DNA of 64,000 nucleotides from Misgurnus anguillicaudatus (taxonomy: Eukaryota; Chordata; Actinopteri; Cypriniformes; Cobitidae), in NCBI RefSeq assembly GCF_027580225.2, contig NW_027395283.1, positions 9,722,001 to 9,786,000 on the forward strand, given 5' to 3'. The first letter of the stretch is position 1. Every line of letters begins with the position of its first letter. Positions 10,630-21,664 of this stretch are shown here, one piece after another. The position numbers and the translations under genes are program-made. The notes under the pieces were generated by a model. The model made no database searches. It was not told the DNA's origin and saw nothing but the letters and a program-made list of their open reading frames with translations.

Positions 10630-12385
10630 GATCCTAAGGAATGAATGGCGCTAGGCTAAATGCTAAAGCATTCAAGAAGCGCTGTACAAAGATTAAGTGC
10701 ACGCATTGAAAAAAGATATGTATTCATTTGTCTAATGCTTGTCTAAAGACTTTGAAAAGATTTAGAAAAGACTTTATAAGATTATCAGCTCACATCTAAA
10801 GACTTGGGATCACAGTTTTCAGTCTCAGACTAAAGATTTTACAAACACTGAATCTTGTAGTGACATTATTTACAAGACTACAACAAGATCATTTTAGCTT
10901 TTTATCATCATGCTCAGCAGTGATTTAACAAAAATGTATGCGCGTGTCCATTGTGCTTTCACACCAGCTGCGTTTTGCAGCGCATACTGTGCAATTTTCT
11001 CAGTCGCTTTGGTACAATTCTCAGATCAGAATTGAAATTCTCAAAACTACTTGTTCATTTCTCACATCATTGTGTCACTTGTGCACATCAAAAAAGCAGT
11101 TTCTTATTTCTTTGAACAAGTTGCAAATGCTTTGGTTGGTACATCCATGCAAATGATTATGTATAATTCTCTGCTTTTTCCTACATTATCGATTGCTTAT
11201 GTCATGTTGATCAAAATGTATTATAATGGGTCTCTGTTGAATAGTCTTACACCCCACAACATTTAGGCATTAGTTCATAGTATAAGTCTTTACATGCAAA
11301 ATTATTGAACAAGTTCTCATAATACAGTTCTCATAATTGTGCCGGTCAAACATATTTTTTTATAAATTTCTATTAGAAGTTTTTCTAAATCTGTCCTGAC
11401 TTGGTAAATTGCTCCCAGGTGAATCTTGACTTTCTCTAACAGACAGAAACACCCACAGCAAGCAAAAACTGAGATGTTGAAATGACGGCTAATTATATAG
11501 TAAGGTGCTCTATATATATAATGACTATATATATATATATATACATATCTATATTTATAATGACCCAATATAGTCCAGCTATGAGTAACCCACTTCTACC
11601 CTAAATAACCTTGAATTTGGTTACATGCCATTTTTGCCAAAATAACTTGAAGATATTCCAACAGGTGTTCAAGGTGTTTGCTTTCATTTCTTTTACATGA
11701 TCTAAAAGTATTTGAATTGTCTATTTTTTGGCTATGGTTAGATGTCTATTAGACTTTCACTGGCAGCCCAAATTTAGCCTTGTTAGCCAAACATGCTTGC
11801 TGGGTCAGGAGGTATAGGAAGGACTTCAGTGTAAGACAGCACTGCATGTACAGTTTTCCCTAAAGATTGGTGTAGAGATTTGTGACGCTTTTAGAGCTTA
11901 GTGGTGTAGAAGATTATGACGCTTTGAGCAAACTTGTAATGCGGAAGTAGACATTCAGACGAATAAAAAGTCATTTTAATTTTACTTAGAGTAAAAGTTA
12001 CTTTTTTACAGCGGGGAGAGGTTTCTAGTATAGTTCACCTCAAACTAGGTGTTTTTAATTGTAAACATCTTGACAATTAAAGTGCAATAACAAAAAGTTA
12101 ATAAAATAAAAAGCTTTTTTATAACTAAAAAACATTTATGGAATTATTTAATGATTTTTACATGTGAGTTATGCACTTTTAAAACAAAAAAAATATTATG
12201 TCAGCAGCTAGTATCATTATAGTAAGGTTGTAATTGATGTATTGGTGGTAACATACATTATTTTATTAAACTATATACCTAAATGAGCATATAATGAGAT
12301 GAGTGCTATGGCTATACACGAAACATCCTTTACACGTTTATTGTATTCTAGCTTTCCCAGACCCTGATGTCTTTCAATCTTTCTT

Positions 12386-12418
<33 letters not shown>

Positions 12419-13420
12419 GCAATGTCTAATCATCTGCGCATTCTCGAGGACGTTCTTAAGTTGTGTTTGACTTGACGCTAAGCTGCTAGACCTCAGAAGA
12501 TAATGCGCATGTATTAAAAACGCGTCGTGCAAATTAGCTGTTAAAACGCGGTCGGCAATTCCGTACTTAAAAGCATGAATCCTACCTGAATGAAACAATC
12601 ACTTCGCGTCAATGGCCAGGGGTTTCTTTCATAAGAATTTAATTGAGGGTCATAGCCCGCGCCTGTCTCGTCCCTCTCCATGGTTCTTTTTGCGCGTTCC
12701 CCCGCCAATCAATCATCCGAGGCGCTTCTTTATCACCTTACTTTTTATTTTTTTTACTCAGTAACGGATATGATTTAAAATATAGCGAAATAGCCTACAA
12801 TACTTTAAACAAAACATAGGCTACTTAAATAAAAGTACAGATTTTAAAAAACTACTCAAAAAAGTAAAAGTACACAAAAAACTCAATTACAGTAAGGTGA
12901 GTAAATGTAATTCGTTACTTTCACCTCTGCCTCACCTCTGCATGAATGCATAAAAATGTTTTCTTGATCGTTTATCTGCTTCTTTTCTCATAAAACGAAA
13001 TTTGTTAATGTTTATACATTATATTCAGTATATTCAAATAGTCCAGTTTTAAAACATATAAGGATAAACTGATAAGTGATGGGAAACGTTGTTTTGTAGG
13101 TATATAGCTGATTAACGCGTCGGCTCCGTACACTTCTCTTCCACCGGACTGTGTGTCGGTGCTGAGGTAAAAGGGGCGCTGGCAGTGGACCAAACCACTG
13201 TGAGGCAAGGGAGGGGGGAATCAAAATATAAAACGTTTTTTGTTGGTGGTCCGTTTGCATTTGTGTTGTTTTACTTCTTACACAATTATTTTAAGTATTA
13301 TAAATCACTAAATTATTTTCAATACACATATTTTAATGACATTTTAGGGGGGGACAACCCTCAGATAGAGGGGGTCCTGTCCCACCCGACCCCCCCAGCC
13401 TCTCGTACCTTATTGCTTAC
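10630..13420. other. Non-coding interval, microsatellites and repeat-like AT-rich DNA
   Basis: No supported gene. AT-dinucleotide runs lie at 11508-11548, and a (CT)n tract at about 12380-12418. Bases 12830-12940 resemble the end of a hAT family whose terminus reads CAGAGGTG on the minus strand (compare 45780-45915), but I could not find a partner end, so it is not called separately. The rest shows no domain or structure I can name. Confidence 0.5.
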
Positions 13421-13667
13421 TTACACATAACTAACTTTTTATTACTCCCTCCACCATTTCAGTTTTCTCCTTAGCATGGCGTAGATATATATTTATATAA
13501 GTTTAAAAAAAATGTGTGCGAGTATTGAAATCAAGGTACATGTGTTCCACGAAGCATTAATTTCAATACTAAACACACACATTTCATTTATATAAATATA
13601 TATCTATGCCATGCTAAGGAGAAAACTGAAATGGTGGAGGGAGTAATAAAAAGTTAGTTATGTGTAA
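13421..13667. mobile_element. Foldback (MITE-like) element
   Basis: Bases 13421-13500 and 13588-13667 are 80-bp inverted arms with one mismatch. The spacer itself contains a further inverted pair (GAGTATTGAAAT against ATTTCAATACT), so almost the whole 247 bp can form one hairpin. No coding capacity. The superfamily is unclear because no convincing target duplication was found. Confidence 0.75.
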
Positions 13668-13850
13668 TTCTGTTTATTTCATACTGGCTCCAATGTAGGC
13701 TATCATACAATCTGAATAATTTACTTATGAAGAGTCCCTGATTACACGTTGCATGCTCTCTTATTTGTGTGTTTTTTAAAGACAAACCATCAATTTATGG
13801 AAAAAATTGATGAATTTATAGAGTTTTGAACAAAATTATATAACGTGTGT

Positions 13851-13853
<3 letters not shown>

Positions 13854-13926
<73 letters not shown>
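13854..13926. repeat. (TA)n microsatellite
   Basis: About 36 uninterrupted AT dinucleotides. Open frames of alternating Tyr-Ile through it are artefacts. Confidence 0.95.
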
Positions 13927-13931
<5 letters not shown>

Positions 13932-14247
13932 TTACAAACAATAGATTTAACAGCCCCTTTTTAAACACTTTCTTTCTAAAATTGTTGGTAATTAAAATAT
14001 TACACCTAATTGTCAAAACTGAATACAGTATCCATTAATTATAGATGGACTTCATCCCTGCTTGAAGCAATACTTAGCAAATTGTGTTAACATGAAATAT
14101 GAGAAACCTTAAAGATGTAAATGACAGAAACCTGTTATGATGCATGTTTTTTTTATTAAAACACATGCAAAGTTCAACGTTAAACTATTAATTTGTACAT
14201 CAATACATCAATCCAAACAAGATGTTCAGACCAATTATCCTTTCCCT

Positions 14248-14822
14248 TCACACCAATGTGTTTCCTGCTGCAAAAAAACAGTCCTGGGTGCAAAATCCTG
14301 TGCACGCATCTGAGTAAAAGCCCTGCAGTTCCCCACGTCGGCCTCTTCCCCTATACCCCGGTGGGTACGACTTAAAAAGGACTCTGCACTCCAAGCATTC
14401 ACTGATGCTATACATCCTTCTAAACTCTCTCTGGTAGCGGGGAGTGAAGCTCTGCCAGTTGACCACACCTAAAAGCGTAAAGACAAAATACAGGAAAGAT
14501 AAATAAAAAGTTTAATTGAAGAATGTGCATTGAACAGGGTGTTGAATCTTACTGTCTAGCCAGGCAAAGTGTGCTGCTTTCCGAAAAACGTCTCGATTGA
14601 CCACATCCCAAAAGCATCTGCATACCAAAGAAAGTGTCATGTATGCAGAGTCACCCATTGACAAAATAACTTCCATTAGGATTTTAGAAAGGATTTCCAC
14701 GGAAAGCTGTTAAAACAAAAACATACATGTTTATTTACATTAAGTCATTAAATATTATATAAACGCTGACTACAGACAACCTTGGTTTATACAAACCTGA
14801 TAGATGGTTGTCACTTCACACA
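14248..14822 (-). pseudogene. F-box-like C-terminal exons of a large zinc-finger/Ulp1 family gene
   Basis: Three exons on the minus strand join in phase. 14797-14822 gives CEVTTIYQ; 14553-14706 gives LSVEILSKILMEVILSMGD and ends LD; 14248-14468 gives SVVNWQSF and CLECRVLF, ending in TGA at 14248. Donors and acceptors are GT and AG. The second exon looks like an F-box (LSVEIL, SLVCRCFWDVV), a Skp1-binding motif, followed by a Cys-containing tail (ECLEC, CTGFC). I recognise the tail from multi-copy cyprinid proteins but know no function. It lies downstream, same strand, of the protease exon at 16725-16789 and is probably the same gene. An earlier piece near 14885-14943 (KRTPSESEDSLT) may be another exon, but its phase does not fit. 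Called a pseudogene because the rest of the gene is broken. Confidence 0.5.
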
Positions 14823-15018
14823 CTGAATAAGAAAAAAATAAGATATTATTTTATAATACTACCAAATAAAATATGAACTGTGCAAAAATTTTTGGCATGT
14901 AGGCATGTCAGCGAGTCCTCTGATTCTGACGGCGTTCTTTTACTACTCATAGTCTAAAACAAGGAGGGCATATTACGTGTTCATTGTATTTTCATTTTAA
15001 CCGAGCAGCTATGGTTGC

Positions 15019-16334
15019 CAGTGTTGCCAGATAGAGTTGATGGTTTCCAGCCCAAAAGTTTTCCAAAACCCGCCCAAACGCACAAAAAACCGCCCAAAAT
15101 ATTTAAATCAACATTTTGGTTTAATTTGATTAGCATTTAGTTATTTTAACTTACACAATTAATGCAACATACTATAGCTAGCGACACCAGAACAGAACCA
15201 CACTAGCAAAATGACACAACTTGTTCACAACAGCTACATTATGCTCCCTCGCCCACACGCACAATGCACTTTTACAGCGTATATTTAAGTGTTTTATGAT
15301 TATTCAAATACCCAATTCGTTAATAACGTTTTTTATCTATTTATATTATTATTAATAATGTATTTTTACTCTTGATAAATAGGTGTGTGTGAGAGAGAGA
15401 TCGTAAATAGGCTTACCTTAAGCAGTAAATGCAGAACAACAATAATAATAGGCTGTTGGTTGTGCGTTAACTTGCAAGGAAGCTGAAGAACACTGTGAAC
15501 ATCTGAACTTTTCAGAACTATGTACAGTCTGGCTGAAGTTCATGGTTCCACAATTGACTAAATGACAGCCGAACATTTGGTTCTGTTCACCTGAAATGCT
15601 CCGATAATTTATCCACGGCTCAAACACGTGTAATTGATGTCCGTTTCTCACTCCAGCTGCAGCCTGCGGAGGTCGCGTATGCAGGGTGCATACGTCATCA
15701 AGCCTGGTTTATTTGAGTTACCTGACCATTACATTCGCAAGGTATAAGAACCTTGGTATATTACAACAATTTACTATTAACTAAGAATAAAAGTCAACTT
15801 TATAACTGTTAATATTCTAAAACAAGACAGTCGATGACGTATATGGAGCCTAGAAATGCGACCTCCGGAGGCTGCAGCATTCGCATTGAGACACGGCCGA
15901 TGTGTGACAAGCAATGTATACGTTGCAATCCGGAGTCCGTGTTGCAGAATTTGCAGTGCTATTTTCCGATTTAAAAGGCATTATCCATTTGCTTCAGGCC
16001 CGGGTCACTCTCCAACTCCTATCTGTAACATCTTGATTTCCCGCTGAGAGAGCTGGCTGGCTGCTATCACTTGTGATTGGCTAAACGCGGACTCATCATC
16101 GGCGTGGCGTCAACACAAACACATGCAGTGGGCGTGTGTTTAGTAACGTCATGAAATACATGCACACTTGGGTTTTTTGTTAAATAATTAGCCTATAAAA
16201 TGCACGTTTCAAACCCGCCCAACTGATCCCAAACCAGCCCAATTTTTGCACAACCGCCCAAGCCAATTTTTACCCGCACAATCAAATTCAAAACCGCCCA
16301 ATTGGGCGGGAACCTGCCCAATCTGGCAACACTG
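15019..16334. mobile_element. hAT-like non-autonomous element, CAGTGTTGCCAGAT termini
   Basis: CAGTGTTGCCAGAT at 15019-15032 is matched inverted at 16321-16334. Subterminal regions are rich in the CCGCCCAA motif in both orientations. Flanks ATGGTTGC and ATGGGCTC agree at only 5 of 8 positions, so the 8-bp duplication is degenerate or wrong. No transposase. It sits in the apparent intron between the protease exon (16.7 kb) and the F-box-like exons. Confidence 0.65.
15656..15890. mobile_element. Small inverted-repeat element nested in the hAT-like element
   Basis: GCTGCAGCCTGCGGAGGTCGC near 15656 is mirrored near 15868-15889 (GCGACCTCCGGAGGCTGCAG). About 235 bp, no coding sequence. Superfamily not determined. 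Confidence 0.5.
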
Positions 16335-16724
16335 ATGGGCTCCAGAGCACGTTGACACTGAATGAAGGACGCATGCGCTTTTAACTTGTAAACGCAAGGG
16401 TGTATGAGTCTCTGCTCTCGGTGGAACGAATTAGGAAGCGTACATTAAGGGCGCTCTGAAAAGCGGCAGCGCAGCCAAATGATTAAATTAAACCTCTGAT
16501 TTTTAAACAGATGAGCGTTCCGGTACGCTAAAAGCACGTTCTGGGCGCACGAAGAGGTGGTGGTACGCTCAAGAGCTATTTTTAGAAGTGGCGGTACTGA
16601 GTACCGGGGCGTTCCGGCCCACTTAAAGCACTGTTGATCGCTAAAAGAACAAAAGACAAGAGGTAAATTGGTAAATATGGTACAGAGTAATGTTTCATGT
16701 AGGAACATTCTAACAGCTACATAC
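16335..16724. other. Non-coding, possible hAT end fragment
   Basis: The minus strand starting near 16633 reads CAGTGCTTTAAGTGGGCCGG followed by a GGTACTCAGTACC palindrome, a pattern I associate with a fish repeat, but the other end was not located. No gene. Confidence 0.3.
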
Positions 16725-16789
16725 ATTTGCGGAGCAAAGTTGTCCAGGAGAACAGCACACCACCACTTCCTGATCAGAGGCATGTCATT
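16725..16789 (-). pseudogene. Ulp1-type protease, last catalytic-domain exon, left outside the inversion
   Basis: The minus-strand acceptor TTTTTTTCAG is followed at 16789 by a phase-0 exon reading NDMPLIRKWWCAVLLDNF, ending before GTATGT at about 16724. In relatives this peptide directly follows the exon ending EFDFTE. That exon is at 20013-20057 but on the plus strand, beyond the inverted hAT pair. Both exons have phase 0 at the join. The hAT-like copy A begins 51 bases upstream of this acceptor, in what was the intron. Confidence 0.65.
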
Positions 16790-16840
16790 CTGAAAAAAAA
16801 TCATATTACACACATACAAAATAATCATGCATGTCTGTTA

Positions 16841-17913
16841 GGGGTGTAACGGTACGCAAAAATCACGGTTCGGTGCGAACCCCGGTTTTGAAGCCACGGT
16901 TCGGTTCATTTTCGGTACAGTAAGGGGAAAATGCAAACATTAAACTGCAGGTTGTTTATTACACTAAACTTTTTTTACAATTTGTTTACACTTTTTTAAA
17001 CACTTTTTATTAAAATATAACATATAAAATATATATAAAATGAAAAAATAATAAATAAAATACTACTGCAAAGTTCTTTTTTACATTATTTTATAACAGA
17101 AGGTAACTCTTTTCTTAACCTTCTCTTAAACTTTTTCTACCAAAACCTTGAACTAACAAATTCAATTCCTGAATACATTTATCAACAATACGCCTACATT
17201 TTTGCCACCAAAAATGTTCTGTTTTGATTTATTTTGGATTGTTTAACTCACAGTATTGAATTGGCTATGTACCATCTCTGTATAAAAATAATATTACTTC
17301 TCTATGTGTAACTGCATAGCAAGCAACATGATGATATACTTATTATACACTCATTTTGAGATTAGTGAGTTGCATACATAGCCATCTTTGATCTTTTGCA
17401 CGTTTCTCCTATTCTTTGCTTGTGTTGTCAATGCCCGGGTTACAGCTCTTCCGTGTCCCGACCAGCTGATCGCATTGTGACAATGATATGATTGACGTGA
17501 GGTGCAGATGAAAATCTGATCACGCATTCCTTATTCTCGCTGTCACAGAAAGCGCGTCTCATGAATGCGTAGCAACGAAGACGCGCAACCTCTCACGCAC
17601 TTTTGAAAGAACAAAGCAGCGCGTTGACACGCGTTTAACATGCGCTTTTAGATACGACACGTAAACGTTTACATCAATAATCAAACGGATATACAACTAA
17701 GTAAATAAAAATCTTTCTGCGGGCCGAATTATGTTATATGTTTGACAGAAGACTTGCGCTGAACGAGGAGACTTTCGCCACTTAATATGTTCGTGCGGAA
17801 ACGCACGTATTATGTTCCGCACAGGCGCACACAAAATGCATTCGGCCTTTCGGTGCCGTGCCGAAAGCCCTGAACCGAAACGGTCCGGTTCGAATACACG
17901 TACCGTTACACCC

Positions 17914-17914
<1 letters not shown>
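16841..17914 (+). mobile_element. hAT-like element copy A (GGGGTGTAACGGTACG termini)
   Basis: Ends GGGGTGTAACGGTACG and CGTACCGTTACACCCC are inverted. No transposase. It is followed by (TA)n. Compared by eye with 20101-21180 in reverse complement it is about 98 per cent identical, differing by single bases and one small indel near 17340. It forms the left arm of a 1.08-kb inverted repeat. Confidence 0.8.

Positions 17915-17916
<2 letters not shown>

Positions 17917-17964
<48 letters not shown>
17917..17964. repeat. (TA)n microsatellite next to hAT copy A
   Basis: About 24 AT dinucleotides between the element end and the splice acceptor of the exon at 17979. A similar run follows copy B at 21181. 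Confidence 0.9.
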
Positions 17965-17967
<3 letters not shown>

Positions 17968-17978
17968 TTTTTTTTCAG

Positions 17979-20057
17979 GTTGCACATGTGTTGGACCCCA
18001 ACGGTGACATGAAGGAACAAATTGTTTCTGTGGGATCAACCAGACTGTTGCGTTCCGATCTGTTGTCTTTAGGACTGTCAGAAGAAGTTGAAGTAAAATC
18101 AAATTTTTTCTTAGTCAAATGAGATGAAAAAATATTAAAGTGACTAATTTAATTTGTTTTATTTAAAATTATAGATTTTGAACTTTTGCCTAAGAACTAT
18201 AAAGCACATCGCTTTCCGAATGGTAAAGTAACAGTCTAAAATATTTTATTGAAACGGCATAGCTTTGTTTGTATCTGATTATTGTTTCTTTGGGGCTTTT
18301 TACACCTGGTCACTTCATGCGTTTTCTCTGATCGGATAGCTATCTGATCGTAAAAAGACCAGGTGTAAATGCCCTCTGAAACGATTTCGAGACAGATTTA
18401 AATCCGATCACTCAAACCACTTCAGAAGGTGGTCTGGGACGCATTTCAGAGAAGTGTAAATGCATCTGGTTGATGAAACCACATACGTCGCGCTTTACTC
18501 CTCCCAAACGTAAACACGTCACTTGCAAGTAAGCTGGAAGAGCACCAAACAAACAAAGATGACACGCCTATTGCTTTATGGAGTGATGACAGCGGGTAAA
18601 AAAGCTTCATAGAAGCTTTACAAGAGTCTAATGACAAACTCAAATGATATTAAACAAAGAAATAAACGTTAAGAGAGAGTTTTGTGAATGGTTTTCCCGT
18701 CATGGACCTGTACATGAAATCACCGCGCTGTCACTCTCCTGCTGCGCTGTACTGCGAGCTTTAGCTCATGCTGAGCAAGGAGATGCGCGTCCCCTGCCTA
18801 ACATACAGTACAACATACAATAAGTGCCGCCTATTGTTGCATAAACGTCATCTTAAGTTTTTTAAGGCGGAGTAATAAATAGTGTATTTGCATTTTGGGT
18901 GGAGGTAAAAGATCGGATTCATATCCTTTTTGCCAAGATGCATTTATGTGGCCAAATGTAAATGGAACAGTTTTAACAAATCAGATAGCTATCCGATCAG
19001 AGAAAACGCATGAAGTGACCAGGTGTAAAAAGGCCCTTTGTTACAGGATGTCAATGTATATGTTGCAAATTCCTATGTGGTAGTGACCTGGCTTCAACCA
19101 AATTATTGTTTCCCTGAGCTGTCCCTTTCGGTGAGTTATTGAATGTTGTATCTTATAAATGATTGTATTATCACTGAATATATAACATATTTCCTAGGCT
19201 CTAATGTTTCTATATATTTTAGCCTGACCTTGTGGTTCTGCCAGCATGGGTACCTGGCCACTGGCTACTCTGTGTAAGTATTAGAATTCATATGAGAACA
19301 AGGTTAACACAAAAGTTGTAATTTCAGCAATATTCAATATTAAAAACGTTTGCAATTAAAAAAGTTGCACAATGCCATTAATTACATAAATCATTACGGA
19401 GATGAGATATAGATGTATTTTCTCGACTCGATTCAACAATAAGGAATTGGACCGTATATTTGCATATTCAGGTTATAGAAATGTTCAGAATGTGTTCAAA
19501 GATTACAGTGGTTCTGTTTTAAACTGTAATCTTCTTTTTTTTTGGTTCATTGAAAATTTCAGTGATGTTCATGAACGGTTATGTATTAACAAACCCCAGA
19601 TATGACACTTGTTTGCAACTGAGATAAAGATGGACTAATTGACATTGAGGACTTTTTCCCTAACATGTTGGGTATCTCATTTTTTTTACAGGAACATTGC
19701 AAAACTCATTGATGGCAGAGAGTGGACAGAGAAAACTGCCAAAACATATGAAGTGAAACATTTTATTTAAATGCTAACCAAGTCTATTCCATTACATAAA
19801 TTATAACATTTTAAATTCTTACAAAGTATAGTAATCTGTGAGAGTAAAAGTATGTGCTTGTTTTAATCCAAACCTCACAGGGAATCCCGAAGCAGATGGG
19901 TGGGAACAACTGTGGGATTTACATACTGATGGTAGGTACAATTTGAATAGTTAGTGTTAAAAATTGTAAGTAATAACCTGCTAATTTTCTTGTTCTTTGT
20001 AAATTGTAACAGTACACTCTGTACATGGCTTTGGGTCTGGAATTTGATTTTACAGAG
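17979..20057 (+). pseudogene. Ulp1-type (C48) cysteine protease exons, inverted relative to the rest of the gene
   Basis: Eight exons with GT/AG borders and consistent phase: 17979-18092, 18175-18222, 19047-19130, 19223-19273, 19413-19471, 19692-19752, 19881-19931, 20013-20057. Key peptides are VAHVLDPNGD, ILNFCLRTIKHIAFRM, VYVANSYVVVTWLQP, PDLVVLPAWVPGHWLLC (catalytic His), MYFLDSI (catalytic Asp), NIAKLIDGREW, GIPKQMGGNNCGIYILM (catalytic Cys in NNCGIY) and YTLYMALGLEFDFTE. This is the His-Asp-Cys fold of Ulp1/SENP proteases, which remove SUMO-like modifiers. Exon 5 has an in-frame TAA at 19440-19442. The flanking exons of the same gene are on the minus strand at 21286-21422 and 16725-16789, so this block is flipped. 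Confidence 0.75.
18292..19036. mobile_element. Non-autonomous inverted-repeat element in a protease intron
   Basis: GGGCTTTTTACACCTGGTCA at 18292 and its inverse ending 19036 belong to inverted termini of about 60 bp (CACTTCATGCGTTTTCTCTG inside). Both sides are followed by TTTG, a possible 4-base duplication. No coding sequence. Its right end is 10 bases from the start of the exon at 19047. Confidence 0.7.
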
Positions 20058-20100
20058 GTATGTCATTACATTATTCAGGTAGTTATTTGAACAGACATTA

Positions 20101-21179
20101 GGGGTGTAACGGTACGTGTATTCGAACCGGACCGTTTCGGTTCAGGGCTTTCGGCACGGCACTGAAAGGCCGAATGCATTTTGTGTGCGCCTGTGCGGAA
20201 CATAATACGTGCGTTTCCGCACGAACATATTAAGTGGCGAAAGTCTCCTCGTTCAGCGCAAGTCTTCTGTCAAACATATAACATAATTCGGCCCGCAGAA
20301 AGATTTTTATTTACTTAGTTGTATATCCGTTTGATTATTGATGTAAACGTTTACGTGTCGTATCTAAAAGCGCATGTTAAACGCGTGTCAACGCGCTGCT
20401 TTGTTCTTTCAAAAGTGCGTGAGAGGTTGCGCGTCTTCATTGCTACGCATTCATGAGACGCGCTTTCTGTGACAGCGAGAATAAGGAATGCGTGATCAGA
20501 TTTTCATCTGCACCTCACGTCAATCATATCATTGTCACAATGCGATCAGCTGGTCGGGACACGGAAGAGCTGTAACCCGGGCATTGACAACACAAGCAAA
20601 GAATAGGAGAAACGTGCAAAAGATCAAAGATGGCTATGTATGCAACTCACTAATCTCAAAATGAGTGTATAATAACATTTATTATATCATCATGTTGCTT
20701 GCTATGCAGTTACACATAGAGAAGTAATATTATTTTTATACAGAGATGGTACATAGCCAATTCAATACTGTGAGTTAAACAATCCAAAATAAATCAAAAC
20801 AGAACATTTTTGGTGGCAAAAATGTAGGCGTATTGTTGATAAATGTATTCAGGAATTGAATTTGTTAGTTCAAGGTTTTAGTAGAAAAAGTTTAAGAGAA
20901 GGTTAAGAAAAGAGTTACCTTCTGTTATAAAATAATGTAAAAAAGAACTTTGCAGTAGTATTTTATTTATTATTTTTTCATTTTATATATATTTTATATG
21001 TTATATTTTAATAAAAAGTGTTTAAAAAAGTGTAAACAAATTGTAAAAAAAGTTTATAGTAATAAACAACCTGCAGTTTAATGTTTGCATTTTCCCCTTA
21101 CTGTACCGAAAATGAACCGAACCGTGGCTTCAAAACCGGGGTTCGCACCGAACCGTGATTTTTGCGTACCGTTACACCC

Positions 21180-21180
<1 letters not shown>
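20101..21180 (-). mobile_element. hAT-like element copy B, inverted relative to copy A
   Basis: Same family and same ends as 16841-17914 but opposite orientation. It is followed by (TA)n at 21181-21221. It lies 43 bases after the exon ending 20057 and separates it from the minus-strand exon at 21286-21422. Confidence 0.8.

Positions 21181-21221
<41 letters not shown>
21181..21221. repeat. (TA)n microsatellite next to hAT copy B
   Basis: About 20 TA dinucleotides directly after the element end. Confidence 0.9.
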
Positions 21222-21225
<4 letters not shown>

Positions 21226-21285
21226 GAGAGCATAAACTATGATCATGTTTTAAGATTTTTAGTGTAGCCACAAACAAATCACTAC

Positions 21286-21422
21286 CATTTTCTGAAGATG
21301 TTCTGGCAATGGTTTGCCCCACACTGCTTTATTTGGAAGCATGTCCTCCACTGCCCAGAAGGGCTTGTGGCTTGTAGTCACACTGTGACATGTGTGCTCT
21401 TCACAAGGTGGCTGGACAGCAG
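21286..21422 (-). pseudogene. Exon upstream of the Ulp1 protease domain
   Basis: Minus strand, acceptor TTTTTATAG before 21422, donor GTAGTG after ATG at 21286. It encodes CEEHTCHSVTTSHKPFWAVE and LPEHLQKM, ending in phase 0. The next exon of the gene in relatives starts VAHVLDPNGD, found at 17979 on the opposite strand and also in phase 0. A further short minus-strand exon may lie at about 21512-21576 (MAESPQSSKTSETH), apparently with a stop at its end. Confidence 0.55.
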
Positions 21423-21664
21423 CTATAAAAAAACCAACAACAACATGAATCATCACTTCAACTCAACCAAATGTGTCTAAACTTTCTACCACAACATCAC
21501 CGTCATACCTAAAATTTGACTACATGAGTCTCACTAGTTTTGGAAGATTGAGGACTCTCTGCCATGACTGTACCTAAAACACATAGGCATATACACGTAC
21601 ATTCATATGTATAAAGTACGTGTATGTAATATATATTTACATGCACACAGTCATAATATATTAC

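Noticed and set aside
13816..14038. Long Tyr-Ile open frames through TA repeats (also 17697-18102, 33591-33918)
   Set aside because: Pure dinucleotide repeats read in any frame; no unique protein sequence.
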